Notes: generated by a model not told the origin, from the sequence alone. A DNA stretch of 64,000 bases from UKL13-2 sp964417885 (GCA_964417885.1 CAYQKN010000003.1:1-64000), one strand, 5' to 3'; counted from the stretch's first letter, positions 19,037 to 26,797 are shown. Translations and numbers: made by a program.

Positions 19037-19073
19037 AAACTCCAGCACTGGAGCGGCTTCGCGGGCATTTTCG
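19037..19073. repeat. Family A 66-bp repeat, left half (split by transposon)
   Basis: It begins AAACTCCAGCACTGG and ends with the 8-bp CATTTTCG. With the right half at 21847-21875 it makes exactly 66 bp, the length of the intact copies at 49578 and 58249. Confidence 0.85.
19066..19073. repeat. Target-site duplication, left (CATTTTCG)
   Basis: CATTTTCG directly precedes the left inverted repeat and recurs at 21839-21846 after the right one. Eight bases is the duplication length known for the IS1595 family. Confidence 0.85.
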
Positions 19074-19138
19074 CGGAATTATATACTTGACATAGTCTTG
19101 CTGGGAGAGCATCATTTAGGCTCATTGGGAGATTGCTC

Positions 19139-19384
19139 ATGAAAAAGCAAAGCACAAAAGTTGATTACGAAGCTATTGCTGCACATATGATTTCCCAAGA
19201 GATTGCGATGGCCTGCTTGCTTGAGGCATTAGCAAAGCAACACCCTGCGCTTGCTCGATCTGTTGCTGCATCGATGAAAGAAAGTATTGTAAAAATGCCG
19301 CTCGATAAGGTTCCCGGTCTGGAATTGAAGATTGAAACTTATATAGGTCTGATAAACACGCAGCTATCAAAGAATCCGCAGTAA
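19139..19384 (+). CDS. Small hypothetical protein in transposon, before transposase
   Basis: 81 residues starting MKKQSTKVDYEAI, mostly helical, with no membrane segment. GGGAGA lies before the ATG. It ends 14 bp before the transposase start and is clearly co-transcribed with it. I do not recognise a family. A helper or regulator of transposition is possible, but that is inferred only from position. Confidence 0.6.
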   Translation: MKKQSTKVDYEAIAAHMISQEIAMACLLEALAKQHPALARSVAASMKESIVKMPLDKVPGLELKIETYIGLINTQLSKNPQ

Positions 19385-19398
19385 TTGGAGCATTAACC

Positions 19399-20337
19399 AT
19401 GTGCGACCTGACTAACCCTATCTTTACCGACGAATCCAAGGCCCGTGAATATCTGGAGTCTGTTCGTTGGCCTAATGGCCCGATCTGCCCACATTGCGGC
19501 TCGGTTGACAACCTTACGCGCCTGCAAGGTGAGTCGACTCGCCCCGGCTTGCACCAGTGCAACAACTGCCAAGGCCATTTCTCTGTAACAGTTGGCACTC
19601 TTTACGAGCGCTCGCACATTCCATTGCATAAGTGGATGCTGGCAACGCACTTGATGTGTGCGTCCAAAAAGGGTATTTCCTCGCTTCAGTTGTCCCGTAT
19701 GTTGGGCATTACCTATAAGTCCGCTTGGTTCATGACTCACCGTATCCGTGAGTCTATGGTTCCCGCTGAATCCGGCCCGTTGGGTTCTGGTGGCGGCATT
19801 GTTGAGGCTGATGAAACCTATTGGGGCAATTCGCCACGCTCTAAAGCCGTGAAGGAATCGGGCCGCACTCAATCGGTCAACGACAAGCAAAAGATTGTTG
19901 CGCTTGTTGAGCGTAAGGGCGAGGTTCGCGCCTTTCACGTTGCGTCGGTCAACGGTCAAACCCTTAAGGCTGTCTTGCATAGCAACATCGCTAAGGACGC
20001 TAACCTCATGACCGATGATGCGCGAATCTATCGCCGTATCGGTCGCCATTTCGCTTCGCATGAGTCCGTCAACCATTCGGCTGGCGAGTATGCCCGTGGC
20101 AATGTCACAACCAACACTGTTGAGGGATTCTTTTCCATCCTTAAGCGCGGATTGGTTGGTACGTTCCACCACGTTGCGCCCAAGCATCTCGACCGTTACG
20201 TTACGGAGTTTTCTTTCCGCTACAACACGCGCACCGCCTTGGGTTATTCCGATGCGGAACGCGCCCATATCGCTCTTAAGGGCATCAGTGGTAAGCGCTT
20301 GACCTATCGGCGGACTCAAGGCGCGCAAGCCGCCTAA
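19399..20337 (+). CDS. IS1595-family (ISXO2-like) transposase
   Basis: 312 residues. The N-terminal zinc ribbon (CPHCG at about 32-36 and CNNCQG at about 54-59) is typical of the family. The DDE-type domain follows, with VEADETYWG (about 134-142), LMTDDARIY (about 203-211) and NTVEGFFSILKRG (about 237-249) supplying the acidic/Asn catalytic set. No stop or frameshift interrupts it. GGAG precedes the ATG. It catalyses cut or copy transfer of the element bounded by the 24-bp repeats. Confidence 0.93.
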   Translation: MCDLTNPIFTDESKAREYLESVRWPNGPICPHCGSVDNLTRLQGESTRPGLHQCNNCQGHFSVTVGTLYERSHIPLHKWMLATHLMCASKKGISSLQLSRMLGITYKSAWFMTHRIRESMVPAESGPLGSGGGIVEADETYWGNSPRSKAVKESGRTQSVNDKQKIVALVERKGEVRAFHVASVNGQTLKAVLHSNIAKDANLMTDDARIYRRIGRHFASHESVNHSAGEYARGNVTTNTVEGFFSILKRGLVGTFHHVAPKHLDRYVTEFSFRYNTRTALGYSDAERAHIALKGISGKRLTYRRTQGAQAA

Positions 20338-20461
20338 GCCGGTTGTAAAGCTGCACAAACGCTCGCCGTTCGTTCCGCCTATCATTGACGAGAACCGCAT
20401 TACAGATGCGGCCTTAGTCGTTGAGTCTTTAGACGTAGCGGAATTCATAAAGGGAAAATAA
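20338..20461 (+). other. Open tail after transposase in shifted frame
   Basis: After the transposase stop, another frame stays open for about 45 codons (reading KPVVKLHKRSPFVPP and VVESLDVAEFIKGK) and ends TAA at 20459-20461, overlapping a possible 12-codon frame that starts ATG at 20461. No start codon is visible in this frame, so it would need a frameshift from the transposase or is a remnant. The protein-like composition makes it worth noting. Confidence 0.35.
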
Positions 20462-20479
20462 TGAAAGATTCCGGCGACA

Positions 20480-20665
20480 TCAATCTAATCCCTTTGTGAT
20501 CTTCGCGGCGTTAGAAAACAATTCTCCAATTTCCCGCCAATCAATGGCGGGAGACATTGCGCCGCCTTGAATTGCAATCTCTTGCAAGTGCTTGCCGATC
20601 TTATTCAGTTCAATTGTTTGCGCCGTTAAAACGGTCATCAATTGTCGAAACTGGTCATCAGTCAT
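20480..20665 (-). CDS. Small hypothetical protein in transposon cargo
   Basis: 61 residues starting MTDDQFRQLMTVL, predicted as two helices with a hydrophilic centre and no known motif. The start is chosen because GGAG lies seven bases before this ATG; the longer frame begins only with TTG. It follows the 46-residue basic protein by 12 bp on the same strand, so the two form a pair facing away from the HEPN-motif gene. Confidence 0.6.
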   Translation of the reverse strand: MTDDQFRQLMTVLTAQTIELNKIGKHLQEIAIQGGAMSPAIDWREIGELFSNAAKITKGLD

Positions 20666-20677
20666 GGCTGTCTCCAA

Positions 20678-20818
20678 TTAACCGGCCTTTGTGCCGGTTT
20701 TCTTTGTGGTTTTCGCTTTCGGCGCAGCCGGTCGCGGTTGCGGTTTTGTATTCAGCATATTCTTTACGGTCGCCTCAAATGTTGCATTGGGTTTTTCTAA
20801 TTTAGGACTCTTAGTCAT
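20678..20818 (-). CDS. Small basic protein in transposon cargo
   Basis: 46 residues starting MTKSPKLEKP, with a Pro/Lys-rich tail (KPQPRPAAPKAKTTKK) that suggests nucleic-acid or protein binding. It is first of a two-gene minus-strand pair. Its ATG overlaps the ATG of the divergent HEPN-motif gene within a single CATG (20816-20819), so if both starts are right their promoters lie inside each other's coding sequence. Confidence 0.5.
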   Translation of the reverse strand: MTKSPKLEKPNATFEATVKNMLNTKPQPRPAAPKAKTTKKTGTKAG

Positions 20819-21380
20819 GGCAATAGACCCCACTGTCGCTACGTTTCCAGAGGAAATGGCCATTATCGGCCGCCTGCTTTCTGGGTATACGGAAATTGAG
20901 CTTTCTCTCGCACATTGCGCGGTAGCGGCTGGCAACGACTTCGATACCGTTACAAAGGTGCTCTATCGCTTGCGCGGGGAAACCTCGCGCATAGATGCCG
21001 CTGATGCATTTGCGCGTCAACTTTTCGATGTGGCCGGCATCGGTACTGAGTTTAGTATGTGCGTCGGCTACGTTAGACGATGTATGAGCATTAGGAATCA
21101 ATACGCCCACTGCCACTGGTGGAGCATGGATATGAAAAGCCTTGGTTTCGCCAATATGGAAGAAGTGGCGATTCTTAATACGCGCATTACCGATCTGAGG
21201 GGGCTTACGTACCACGCGCTAACCCTTGATTTGCTGAAATTGCAGGAAGAATTCTTTCGTGCAACCGAGCTTTGGGCTCTGTATTTGAACTATGAAATTC
21301 GGCTCCGCACTGGCAAAGTGAATTTGAACCCATATCCAAAGCCAAAGCCACTAAAGATGCCAGAGCTTTACATTCCATAG
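20817..21380 (+). CDS. HEPN-motif protein, transposon cargo
   Basis: 187 residues, mainly helical, no membrane segment. The string RNQYAH (about residues 93-98) fits the R-N-x3-H (Rx4-6H) catalytic motif of HEPN ribonucleases and is preceded by helices rich in charged residues. HEPN proteins cut RNA in toxin-antitoxin, CRISPR and anti-phage systems, so RNase or toxin activity is plausible but not shown. The ATG at 20817 has AGGA nine bases ahead; ATGs further in are possible. A terminator follows at 21542. I cannot name the exact family. Confidence 0.55.
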   Translation: MAIDPTVATFPEEMAIIGRLLSGYTEIELSLAHCAVAAGNDFDTVTKVLYRLRGETSRIDAADAFARQLFDVAGIGTEFSMCVGYVRRCMSIRNQYAHCHWWSMDMKSLGFANMEEVAILNTRITDLRGLTYHALTLDLLKLQEEFFRATELWALYLNYEIRLRTGKVNLNPYPKPKPLKMPELYIP

Positions 21381-21541
21381 GGTCAAAATAACAATTTGCA
21401 CTTCGCCCTATCAGTATTGCCATTGAGAGCAGCAATTTCTCAGGAACCTCAATTTCCGAATCCGCGCTCCTGGCTAATTGCTTTTCATAAAACGCATCAT
21501 CCAACGCGCGAAACATCACCCGCTCTTTTTCAACGCATCTA

Positions 21542-21575
21542 GCCGCCTCAAAGGGCGGCAATTTTTGATTTTTGA
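21542..21575 (+). terminator. Rho-independent terminator downstream of HEPN-motif gene
   Basis: GCCGCC-TCAAAG-GGCGGC (21542-21559) is followed by AATTTTTGATTTTT. It would end the cargo transcript 160 bp after its stop codon. Confidence 0.7.
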
Positions 21576-21631
21576 TGCGGTTTTCTGACAATACGACTCC
21601 GTCACAAGAAAGAAAAACACTTTTCCTATAA

Positions 21632-21744
21632 AGTCGTATAATCAAGAGGTGGGGGCGGTTAAGGCAACGCGCAGACCTTCCCAGTTCAGCCAAGGGGGTT
21701 CGATTCCCCTCGCCTCCACCGTCCCCGTCCTGATTATACGGACT
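21632..21744 (+). ncRNA. Candidate tRNA/tmRNA-like RNA with own -10 box
   Basis: TATAAT at 21637-21642 lies six bases before a possible RNA 5' end at 21649. GGGGGCG (21651-21657) pairs with CGCCTCC (21711-21717) as a 7-bp acceptor-like stem with a G3-U70 wobble and A73, followed by CC. Directly inside is a T-arm (GGGGG-TTCGATT-CCCCT). These are the identity elements of alanine tRNA and tmRNA. The 37 nt between do not fold into normal D and anticodon arms. A further outer stem (21632-21644 with 21731-21744) makes a larger hairpin. It could be an RNA gene, an ssrA/tRNA 3'-end remnant or a protein-binding palindrome. Confidence 0.4.
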
Positions 21745-21838
21745 CCATCGCTTCTCGCTTCCGGCTCAAAACCTATACCGACCTGTCACGCGCCAAATAA
21801 TGCAACTTTGTTGCGACTATGTCAAGTATACAGTTCCG

Positions 21839-21846
21839 CATTTTCG
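21839..21846. repeat. Target-site duplication, right (CATTTTCG)
   Basis: Exact copy of 19066-19073, directly outside the right inverted repeat. Confidence 0.85.
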
Positions 21847-21875
21847 GCCTGGAAGGCGCGCCGGTGCTGGGGTTT
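21847..21875. repeat. Family A 66-bp repeat, right half
   Basis: GGCCTGGAAGGCGCGCCGG onward to GGGGTTT completes the repeat whose left half ends at 19073. Confidence 0.85.
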
Positions 21876-21935
21876 AGCTCTTGAGGCGCCTGTAAAACCG
21901 AGAAACTGTCGCCCCGGACTCTGCGCCCAACGAAC

Positions 21936-21969
21936 GCCAAGCCAATGCAGTGGCTTGGCCTAATTTTTC
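21936..21969 (+). terminator. Orphan rho-independent terminator
   Basis: GCCAAGCC-AATGCAGT-GGCTTGGC is followed by CTAATTTTT. No gene ends nearby on the plus strand outside the transposon, so it may belong to an unannotated RNA or be a relic of the pre-insertion locus. Confidence 0.5.
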
Positions 21970-21992
21970 TAGCGTGCTGCTTCAACCAAACT

Positions 21993-22020
21993 TGGGTCCC
22001 GGACTGAATCCGGGACGACA
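21993..22020. repeat. Palindromic intergenic repeat, family B copy 2
   Basis: GGGTCCCGGA-CTGAA-TCCGGGAC followed by GACA resembles the hairpin at 85-110. Nothing coding is evident in 22021-22273. Confidence 0.5.
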
Positions 22021-22273
22021 GGGGTTGTTTGGATGCCGCCTTTGTTCTTTGTGCGACAGCAATACGTGAGTGATCGTCGCCTGCCAATGGGCATTGCCGT
22101 TTTGCCGGCATTACCGCACCCCGGTCCGGCGCAACCTTTGTCGATGTTCCCCCGCTTACACCGGCAACGCGCCTACGGCTGCGGATCGCCACCGCAATTC
22201 AAGCAACGCGGCTAACGGTCATTTGTCATCGATCAACACGCCGGCAATTGCCGCCACGCCGCGCGCCGCGCAT

Positions 22274-22287
22274 TTGACATGTATCAA
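22274..22287 (+). promoter_or_regulatory. Near-perfect FNR/ANR box upstream of cstA
   Basis: TTGAC-ATGT-ATCAA differs from the consensus TTGAT-N4-ATCAA at one base. It is centred about 126 bp before the cstA start, on the same strand as the perfect box upstream of the oxidoreductase operon. Confidence 0.55.
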
Positions 22288-22406
22288 CAGGAACTCACCT
22301 TCGATCCCTAGCATGGTCTGGCGACAACCGGTCGCATACAGGTCTTGCATCCGGCGCGGACCGATCGGTCCACCGGCGCCGGCAGGACAACAAGGGAGTG
22401 TCATCC

Positions 22407-24473
22407 ATGAAGAAGGTTCTATCGGTCCTGTTGTGGCCATTGATCGCCATTGTCGGGGCGTTTTCGTTCGCCGCGCTGGCGTTGAATCGCGGCGAGAGCG
22501 TCAGCGCGGTCTGGCTGGTGACGGCTGCGCTGACGGTGTATTTCATCGCCTACCGCTTCTACAGCAAGTTCATCGCCGACAAGGTGCTGCAGCTGGACGA
22601 TTCGCGACAGACGCCGGCGCTGCGGCATGGCGACGGCATGGATTACGTGCCAACCAACAAATGGGTGCTGTACGGCCACCATTTCGCCGCCATTGCCGGC
22701 GCGGGTCCGCTGGTCGGGCCGGTGCTTGCCGCACAGATGGGCTTCCTGCCCGGTACGCTGTGGATCCTGGTGGGCGTCGTCTTCGCCGGTGCGGTGCAGG
22801 ATTTCATCGTGCTGTTCGCCTCGGTCCGCCGCGACGGCAAGTCGCTGGGCGAAATGATCAAGATGGAGCTGGGGCCGGTGGCCGGCTCGCTGGCACTGGT
22901 CGGCGTGCTCGCGATCATGATCATCATCCTCGCCGTGCTGAGCCTGGTGGTGGTGAAGGCACTGACCAGCAGCCCGTGGGGTCTGTTCACCATTGCCGCC
23001 ACGATCCCGATCGCGCTGATCATGGGTGTGTACATGCGCTACATCCGTCCCGGGCATGTGGGTGAGGCCTCGGTGATCGGCGTGGTGCTGCTGCTGCTCT
23101 CGCTGGTCTACGGCCAGGTGGTGGCGAATGACCCGACCCTGGGCCCGATGTTCACCCTGACCGGCACCCAGCTGGCCTGGGCGCTGATCCTGTACGGCGC
23201 CATTGCCTCCAGCCTGCCGGTGTGGCTGATGCTGGCGCCGCGCGACTACCTCAGCACGTTCCTGAAAATCGGCACCATCGTCGCCCTGGCCATCGGCATC
23301 TATTACGTGGCACCGGTGCTGGCGATGCCGGCCACCACCCGCTTCATCGACGGCAGCGGCCCGGTGTTCTCGGGCGAGCTGTTCCCGTTCCTGTTCATCA
23401 CCATCGCCTGCGGCGCGGTGTCGGGCTTCCACTCGCTGATTTCCTCCGGCACCACGCCGAAAATGGTCGAGCGCGAATCGCACATGCGGCTGATCGGTTT
23501 CGGCGGCATGCTGACCGAATCGTTCGTCGCCATCATGGCGCTGACCGCGGCCTGCGTGCTCGATCCGGGCATCTATTTCGCGATGAACTCACCGTCAGCC
23601 GTGATCGGCACCACCGCCATCAGCGCGGCGCAGACCATCTCCAGCTGGGGCTTTGCCATCACGCCGGAAATGATCAACCAGACCGCGGTCGACATCGGCG
23701 AAAAGTCGATCCTGTCGCGCGCCGGCGGCGCACCCACGCTGGCGGTCGGCATGGCGCAAATCCTGGCACAGGCGATCGGCGGCAAGTCGATGGAGGCGTT
23801 CTGGTATCACTTCGCGATCCTGTTCGAGGCGCTATTCATCCTCACCGCCGTCGACGCCGGCACCCGCGTCGGTCGCTTCATGATCCAGGACATGCTCGGG
23901 CACGTTTACAAGCCGCTTGGCGACACCCGCTTCCTGCCGGCGAACCTGCTCGGCACCGGCCTGTGCGTGGCGCTGTGGGGCTACTTCCTGTACCAGGGCG
24001 TGATCGATCCGCTGGGCGGCATCAACACCCTGTGGCAGCTGTTCGGCGTCGGCAACCAGATGCTGGCCGGCATCGCGCTGCTGCTGTGCACGACCATCCT
24101 GGTCAAGATGAAACGCCACCGCTACGCCTGGGTGACGCTGCTGCCGACCACCTGGCTGCTGATCACCACACTGACCGCCGGCATGGAGAAGATCTTTCAC
24201 AGCGATCCGCGCATCGGCTTCATCGCGCTGGCACGCAAGTTCAGCGCTGCCGCGGCAGAGGGCAAGGTGCTGGCGCCGGCCAAGTCGATCGAGGAAATGC
24301 AGCGCGTTGCGTTCAACAATTACCTCGACGCGGTGGTGTGCGGATTCTTCGTCTTCCTGGTGGTGGCGATGTGCGTGTTTGCCATCCGCAGCTGCGTCAA
24401 GGCATTGCGCCAGCCGCAGCCGACGGTGCACGAGATCCCACCCGCTGCGGCATTGCAGGGAGCGGCGGCATGA
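22407..24473 (+). CDS. cstA: CstA-family pyruvate/peptide transporter
   Basis: 688 residues with about 16-18 membrane helices and the family hallmarks HFAAIAGAGPLVGP, QDFIVLF, GFHSLISSGTTPK and GVGNQMLAGIALL. CstA/BtsT proteins are proton-linked pyruvate transporters, once described as carbon-starvation peptide transporters. GGAG precedes the ATG at 22407. It overlaps a ybdD-like gene by ATGA, the classic pairing, and sits ahead of genes for a 2-oxoacid oxidoreductase and malic enzyme, which fits pyruvate as substrate. The upstream FNR-like box suggests induction at low oxygen. Confidence 0.92.
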   Translation: MKKVLSVLLWPLIAIVGAFSFAALALNRGESVSAVWLVTAALTVYFIAYRFYSKFIADKVLQLDDSRQTPALRHGDGMDYVPTNKWVLYGHHFAAIAGAGPLVGPVLAAQMGFLPGTLWILVGVVFAGAVQDFIVLFASVRRDGKSLGEMIKMELGPVAGSLALVGVLAIMIIILAVLSLVVVKALTSSPWGLFTIAATIPIALIMGVYMRYIRPGHVGEASVIGVVLLLLSLVYGQVVANDPTLGPMFTLTGTQLAWALILYGAIASSLPVWLMLAPRDYLSTFLKIGTIVALAIGIYYVAPVLAMPATTRFIDGSGPVFSGELFPFLFITIACGAVSGFHSLISSGTTPKMVERESHMRLIGFGGMLTESFVAIMALTAACVLDPGIYFAMNSPSAVIGTTAISAAQTISSWGFAITPEMINQTAVDIGEKSILSRAGGAPTLAVGMAQILAQAIGGKSMEAFWYHFAILFEALFILTAVDAGTRVGRFMIQDMLGHVYKPLGDTRFLPANLLGTGLCVALWGYFLYQGVIDPLGGINTLWQLFGVGNQMLAGIALLLCTTILVKMKRHRYAWVTLLPTTWLLITTLTAGMEKIFHSDPRIGFIALARKFSAAAAEGKVLAPAKSIEEMQRVAFNNYLDAVVCGFFVFLVVAMCVFAIRSCVKALRQPQPTVHEIPPAAALQGAAA

Positions 24474-24727
24474 CGCCAGCCGCCTTGCCCGCGGTGGTGC
24501 CCGGCAGCGGAACGGGCGCTGATGGCCTCGGCGCCATCGCCGCCCTGTTCGGCCGCGCGAAGGATGTGCAGCAGGCGTGCCGGCAGATTTTCGGCATTCC
24601 TGATTACGACCGCTACCTCGCGCATGCCGCGGTCACCCATCCCGGACAGCCACTGATGTCAAAGCGGTTGTTTTTTGAGCAGGCAATCGACCGCAGGTAC
24701 GGTTCGGGCAGCAGCCGCTGCTGTTGA
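24470..24727 (+). CDS. YbdD/YjiX-family CstA partner (DUF466)
   Basis: 85 residues with the conserved end of the family: FGIPDYDRYLAH, HPGQPLMS, FFEQ and the terminal RYG...SRCC. Such proteins are encoded directly after CstA/BtsT and are needed for transport by those carriers in enterobacteria. The ATG overlaps the cstA stop codon (ATGA), so translation is coupled. It is slightly longer than the E. coli homologue at the N-terminus. Confidence 0.88.
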   Translation: MTPAALPAVVPGSGTGADGLGAIAALFGRAKDVQQACRQIFGIPDYDRYLAHAAVTHPGQPLMSKRLFFEQAIDRRYGSGSSRCC

Positions 24728-24766
24728 CCTGCAGGCAGTTCGCCGCACGGCTTGTGCGGCGTTGGC

Positions 24767-24799
24767 GGCCGCGTCGAACGACGCGGCCGGCTTCTTTTC
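24767..24799 (+). terminator. Terminator after cstA-ybdD
   Basis: GGCCGCG-TCGAACGA-CGCGGCC is followed by GGCTTCTTTT. Another hairpin, GCCGCAC-GGCTT-GTGCGGC, lies just before it at 24742-24760. The pair separates cstA-ybdD from the oxidoreductase operon. Confidence 0.7.
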
Positions 24800-24861
24800 A
24801 GGCCGCCGTGGTGACCGGCAATCCACGGCTCACGCGAACCCCGCGATCCACTGCCCCACCT

Positions 24862-24875
24862 TTGATATGCATCAA
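24862..24875 (+). promoter_or_regulatory. Perfect FNR/ANR box upstream of the oxidoreductase operon
   Basis: TTGAT-ATGC-ATCAA matches the FNR/ANR consensus exactly. It lies about 95 bp before the gamma-subunit start, a position compatible with activation at a promoter around 24900-24920. Confidence 0.75.
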
Positions 24876-24963
24876 AACCGGCCGCATCGCCGCGCGTACG
24901 ATGGCATGCAACAACCCTGCATGCATCCGGTGCAGCCAACGAAGCAGAAAGAGGCGGAGAACC

Positions 24964-25548
24964 ATGTTCCAGGTACGAATACACGGCAGGGGCGGCCAGG
25001 GCGTGGTGTCGGCGGCGGAGATGCTGTCGATGGCGGCGTTCGACGAAGGCCGGCACGCGCAGGCATTTCCCAGTTTCGGTTCGGAGCGGATGGGCGCGCC
25101 GGTAATGGCGTTCTGCCGCATCGACGATCGCGAGATCCGGCTGCGCGAGCCGGTGATGCAGCCCGACGCGCTGATCATCCAGGACCCGACCCTGCTGCAC
25201 CAGGTCGACCTGTTCTCCGGCCTGTCGCCCAGCGGTTTCATCCTGATCAATTCCACCCGCAGTTTCGACGAGCTCGGCATCGGCGATTTCGTCTGCAATT
25301 TTCCCGAGGGCCATGTGCGCACGGTGGCCGCGACCGAACTGGCGCTGAAGCATGTCGGACGGCCGCTGCCCAACGCGGCGCTGCTGGGCGGCTTCGCGGC
25401 CATCAGCGGCCAGCTGCAGTTCGAATCGGTGGCCAAGGCGATCCGCGAAAAATTCCCCGGCAAGGTTGGCGAGGCCAACGTCACCGCGGCGCGCGCGGCC
25501 TACGACAGCGCGATTGGCCAACGTACCCAGGAGCCGGCACATGCTTAA
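24964..25548 (+). CDS. porG: 2-oxoacid:acceptor oxidoreductase gamma subunit
   Basis: 194 residues, the usual length of POR gamma. It begins FQVRIHGRGGQGVVSAAEML, the family hallmark, and contains RMGAPVMAFCRI and NAALLGGF. The gamma subunit contributes to coenzyme A and substrate handling in pyruvate- and indolepyruvate-type oxidoreductases. GGAG precedes the ATG. It overlaps the alpha gene by eight bases and is the first gene of a four-gene operon. Substrate class (pyruvate versus other 2-oxoacids or aryl-glyoxylates) cannot be fixed from sequence alone. Confidence 0.9.
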   Translation: MFQVRIHGRGGQGVVSAAEMLSMAAFDEGRHAQAFPSFGSERMGAPVMAFCRIDDREIRLREPVMQPDALIIQDPTLLHQVDLFSGLSPSGFILINSTRSFDELGIGDFVCNFPEGHVRTVAATELALKHVGRPLPNAALLGGFAAISGQLQFESVAKAIREKFPGKVGEANVTAARAAYDSAIGQRTQEPAHA

Positions 25549-26797
25549 GCAAACAGAAGGTTCACACGCTGTCGCCGAGGCGATCGCGCTGTGCCGCCCG
25601 GAAGTCATCTGCGCCTACCCGATCACCCCGCAGACCCACATCGTCGAGGGGCTGGGCGAGATGGTGAAGAGCGGCGAGCTGAAGGACTGCGAGTTCATCA
25701 ACGTCGAATCCGAATTCGCCGCGCTGTCGGTGGCGATCGGTTCCTCGGCCGCCGGCGCGCGCAGCTACACCGCCACCGCCAGCCAGGGCATCCTGTTCCT
25801 GGCCGAGGCGGTCTCCAACGCCGCCGGCCTCGGGCTGCCGATCGTGATGCCCCCCGGCAATCCCGCCATCCGCGCGCCAATCAATATTTGGAACGACCAC
25901 TCCGACAGCATGTCGATGCGCGATGCCGGCTGGATCCAGCTCTACGCCGAGACCAACCAGGAAGCGGTCGACCTGCATATCCAGGCCTTCCGGCTGGCGG
26001 AGGAACTGTCCTGCCCGGTGATGGTCTGCGTCGATGGCTTCATCCTTACCCACGCCTACGAGCGCATCGATATTCCGACCCAGGAACAGGTCGACGCCTA
26101 CCTGCCGAAATTCGAGCCGGTGCAGATGCTCGATTGCGACGAGCCGGTGTCGATCGGCGCCATGGTCGGGCCGGAAGCGTTTTTCGAAGTGCGCTACCTG
26201 CAGCATCACAAGCAGCTGCGCGCGCTGGAGCTGATCCCGCAACTGGCGGCGGAATTCAAGCAGCAGTTCGGCCGCGATTCCGGCGGCCTGGTGCGCACTT
26301 ACCAATGCGAGGATGCCGACACCATCATCGTCGCGCTGGGATCGATCAACGGCACCGTCAAGGACGCGGTCGACGAGGCCCGCGCCAACGGGCAGCGTGC
26401 CGGCGTGCTCACCATCTGTTCGTTCCGGCCGTTCCCGCTGGTCGAAGTGCGCGCGGCACTGGAAAAGGCCAAACGCGTGGTGGTACTGGAAAAAACCCTG
26501 GCCGTGGGACTCGGCGGCGTGGTGTCCGATGGCGTGCGCAAATCGCTGTCCGGCATCGCGCTCAAGGGCTACACCGTGATCGCCGGACTCGGTGGCCGCT
26601 CGATCACCAAGCGCTCGCTGCTCAACCTGCTCAAGCAGGCGGACCGTGACGAGCTTGAGCCGCTGAGCTTTCTCGACCTCAACTGGGACGTGGTCAATCG
26701 CGAGATCGAACGCGGCAAGCAGCAGCGCCGCACCGGGCCGATCGCGGAAAACATCCTGCGTGACCTGCACACCAACGCCGCCGCGAGGACATCATGA
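25541..26797 (+). CDS. porA: 2-oxoacid:acceptor oxidoreductase alpha subunit
   Basis: 418 residues, one standard alpha subunit. Conserved features: AYPITPQTHIVE, NVESEFAALSVAIGSS, TASQGILFL and the late GGVVSDGVRKSL. Together with PorB it binds thiamine diphosphate and decarboxylates the 2-oxoacid to acyl-CoA. The ATG at 25541 has GGAG in front and lies inside the end of porG. It overlaps porB by ATGA. The long 5' extension of the frame is antisense-like noise. Confidence 0.92.
   Translation: MLKQTEGSHAVAEAIALCRPEVICAYPITPQTHIVEGLGEMVKSGELKDCEFINVESEFAALSVAIGSSAAGARSYTATASQGILFLAEAVSNAAGLGLPIVMPPGNPAIRAPINIWNDHSDSMSMRDAGWIQLYAETNQEAVDLHIQAFRLAEELSCPVMVCVDGFILTHAYERIDIPTQEQVDAYLPKFEPVQMLDCDEPVSIGAMVGPEAFFEVRYLQHHKQLRALELIPQLAAEFKQQFGRDSGGLVRTYQCEDADTIIVALGSINGTVKDAVDEARANGQRAGVLTICSFRPFPLVEVRAALEKAKRVVVLEKTLAVGLGGVVSDGVRKSLSGIALKGYTVIAGLGGRSITKRSLLNLLKQADRDELEPLSFLDLNWDVVNREIERGKQQRRTGPIAENILRDLHTNAAARTS

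Larger units (their letters stand above)
19074..21838 (+). mobile_element. IS1595-family transposon with cargo genes (2765 bp)
   Basis: 24-bp terminal inverted repeats (19074-19097 and 21815-21838, 22 of 24 identical, common core TATACTTGACATAGTC) are flanked by the 8-bp duplication CATTTTCG. Inside are a small leader gene, an ISXO2-like transposase, two small minus-strand proteins, a HEPN-motif protein, a terminator and an RNA-like inverted repeat. Base composition is clearly lower in GC than the surroundings. A minimal IS1595 element carries only the transposase, so about 1.4 kb is cargo. The intact ends and uninterrupted transposase suggest recent, possibly still active insertion. Confidence 0.9.

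Noticed and set aside
21205..21693. Minus-strand open frame of 162 codons across the end of the HEPN-motif gene
   Set aside because: Some stretches look protein-like, but it overlaps the HEPN gene antisense, crosses a rho-independent terminator and covers the tRNA-like stem, and it lacks a ribosome site.
21648..21720. Ordinary tRNA gene
   Set aside because: The acceptor and T arms are good, but no proper D or anticodon arm can be formed and the length between them is too short, so no anticodon is assigned.
19082..21830. Transposon ends taken as the 16-bp perfect repeats
   Set aside because: With those limits the flanks show no direct repeat. Extending to 24 bp with two mismatches reveals the exact CATTTTCG duplication.
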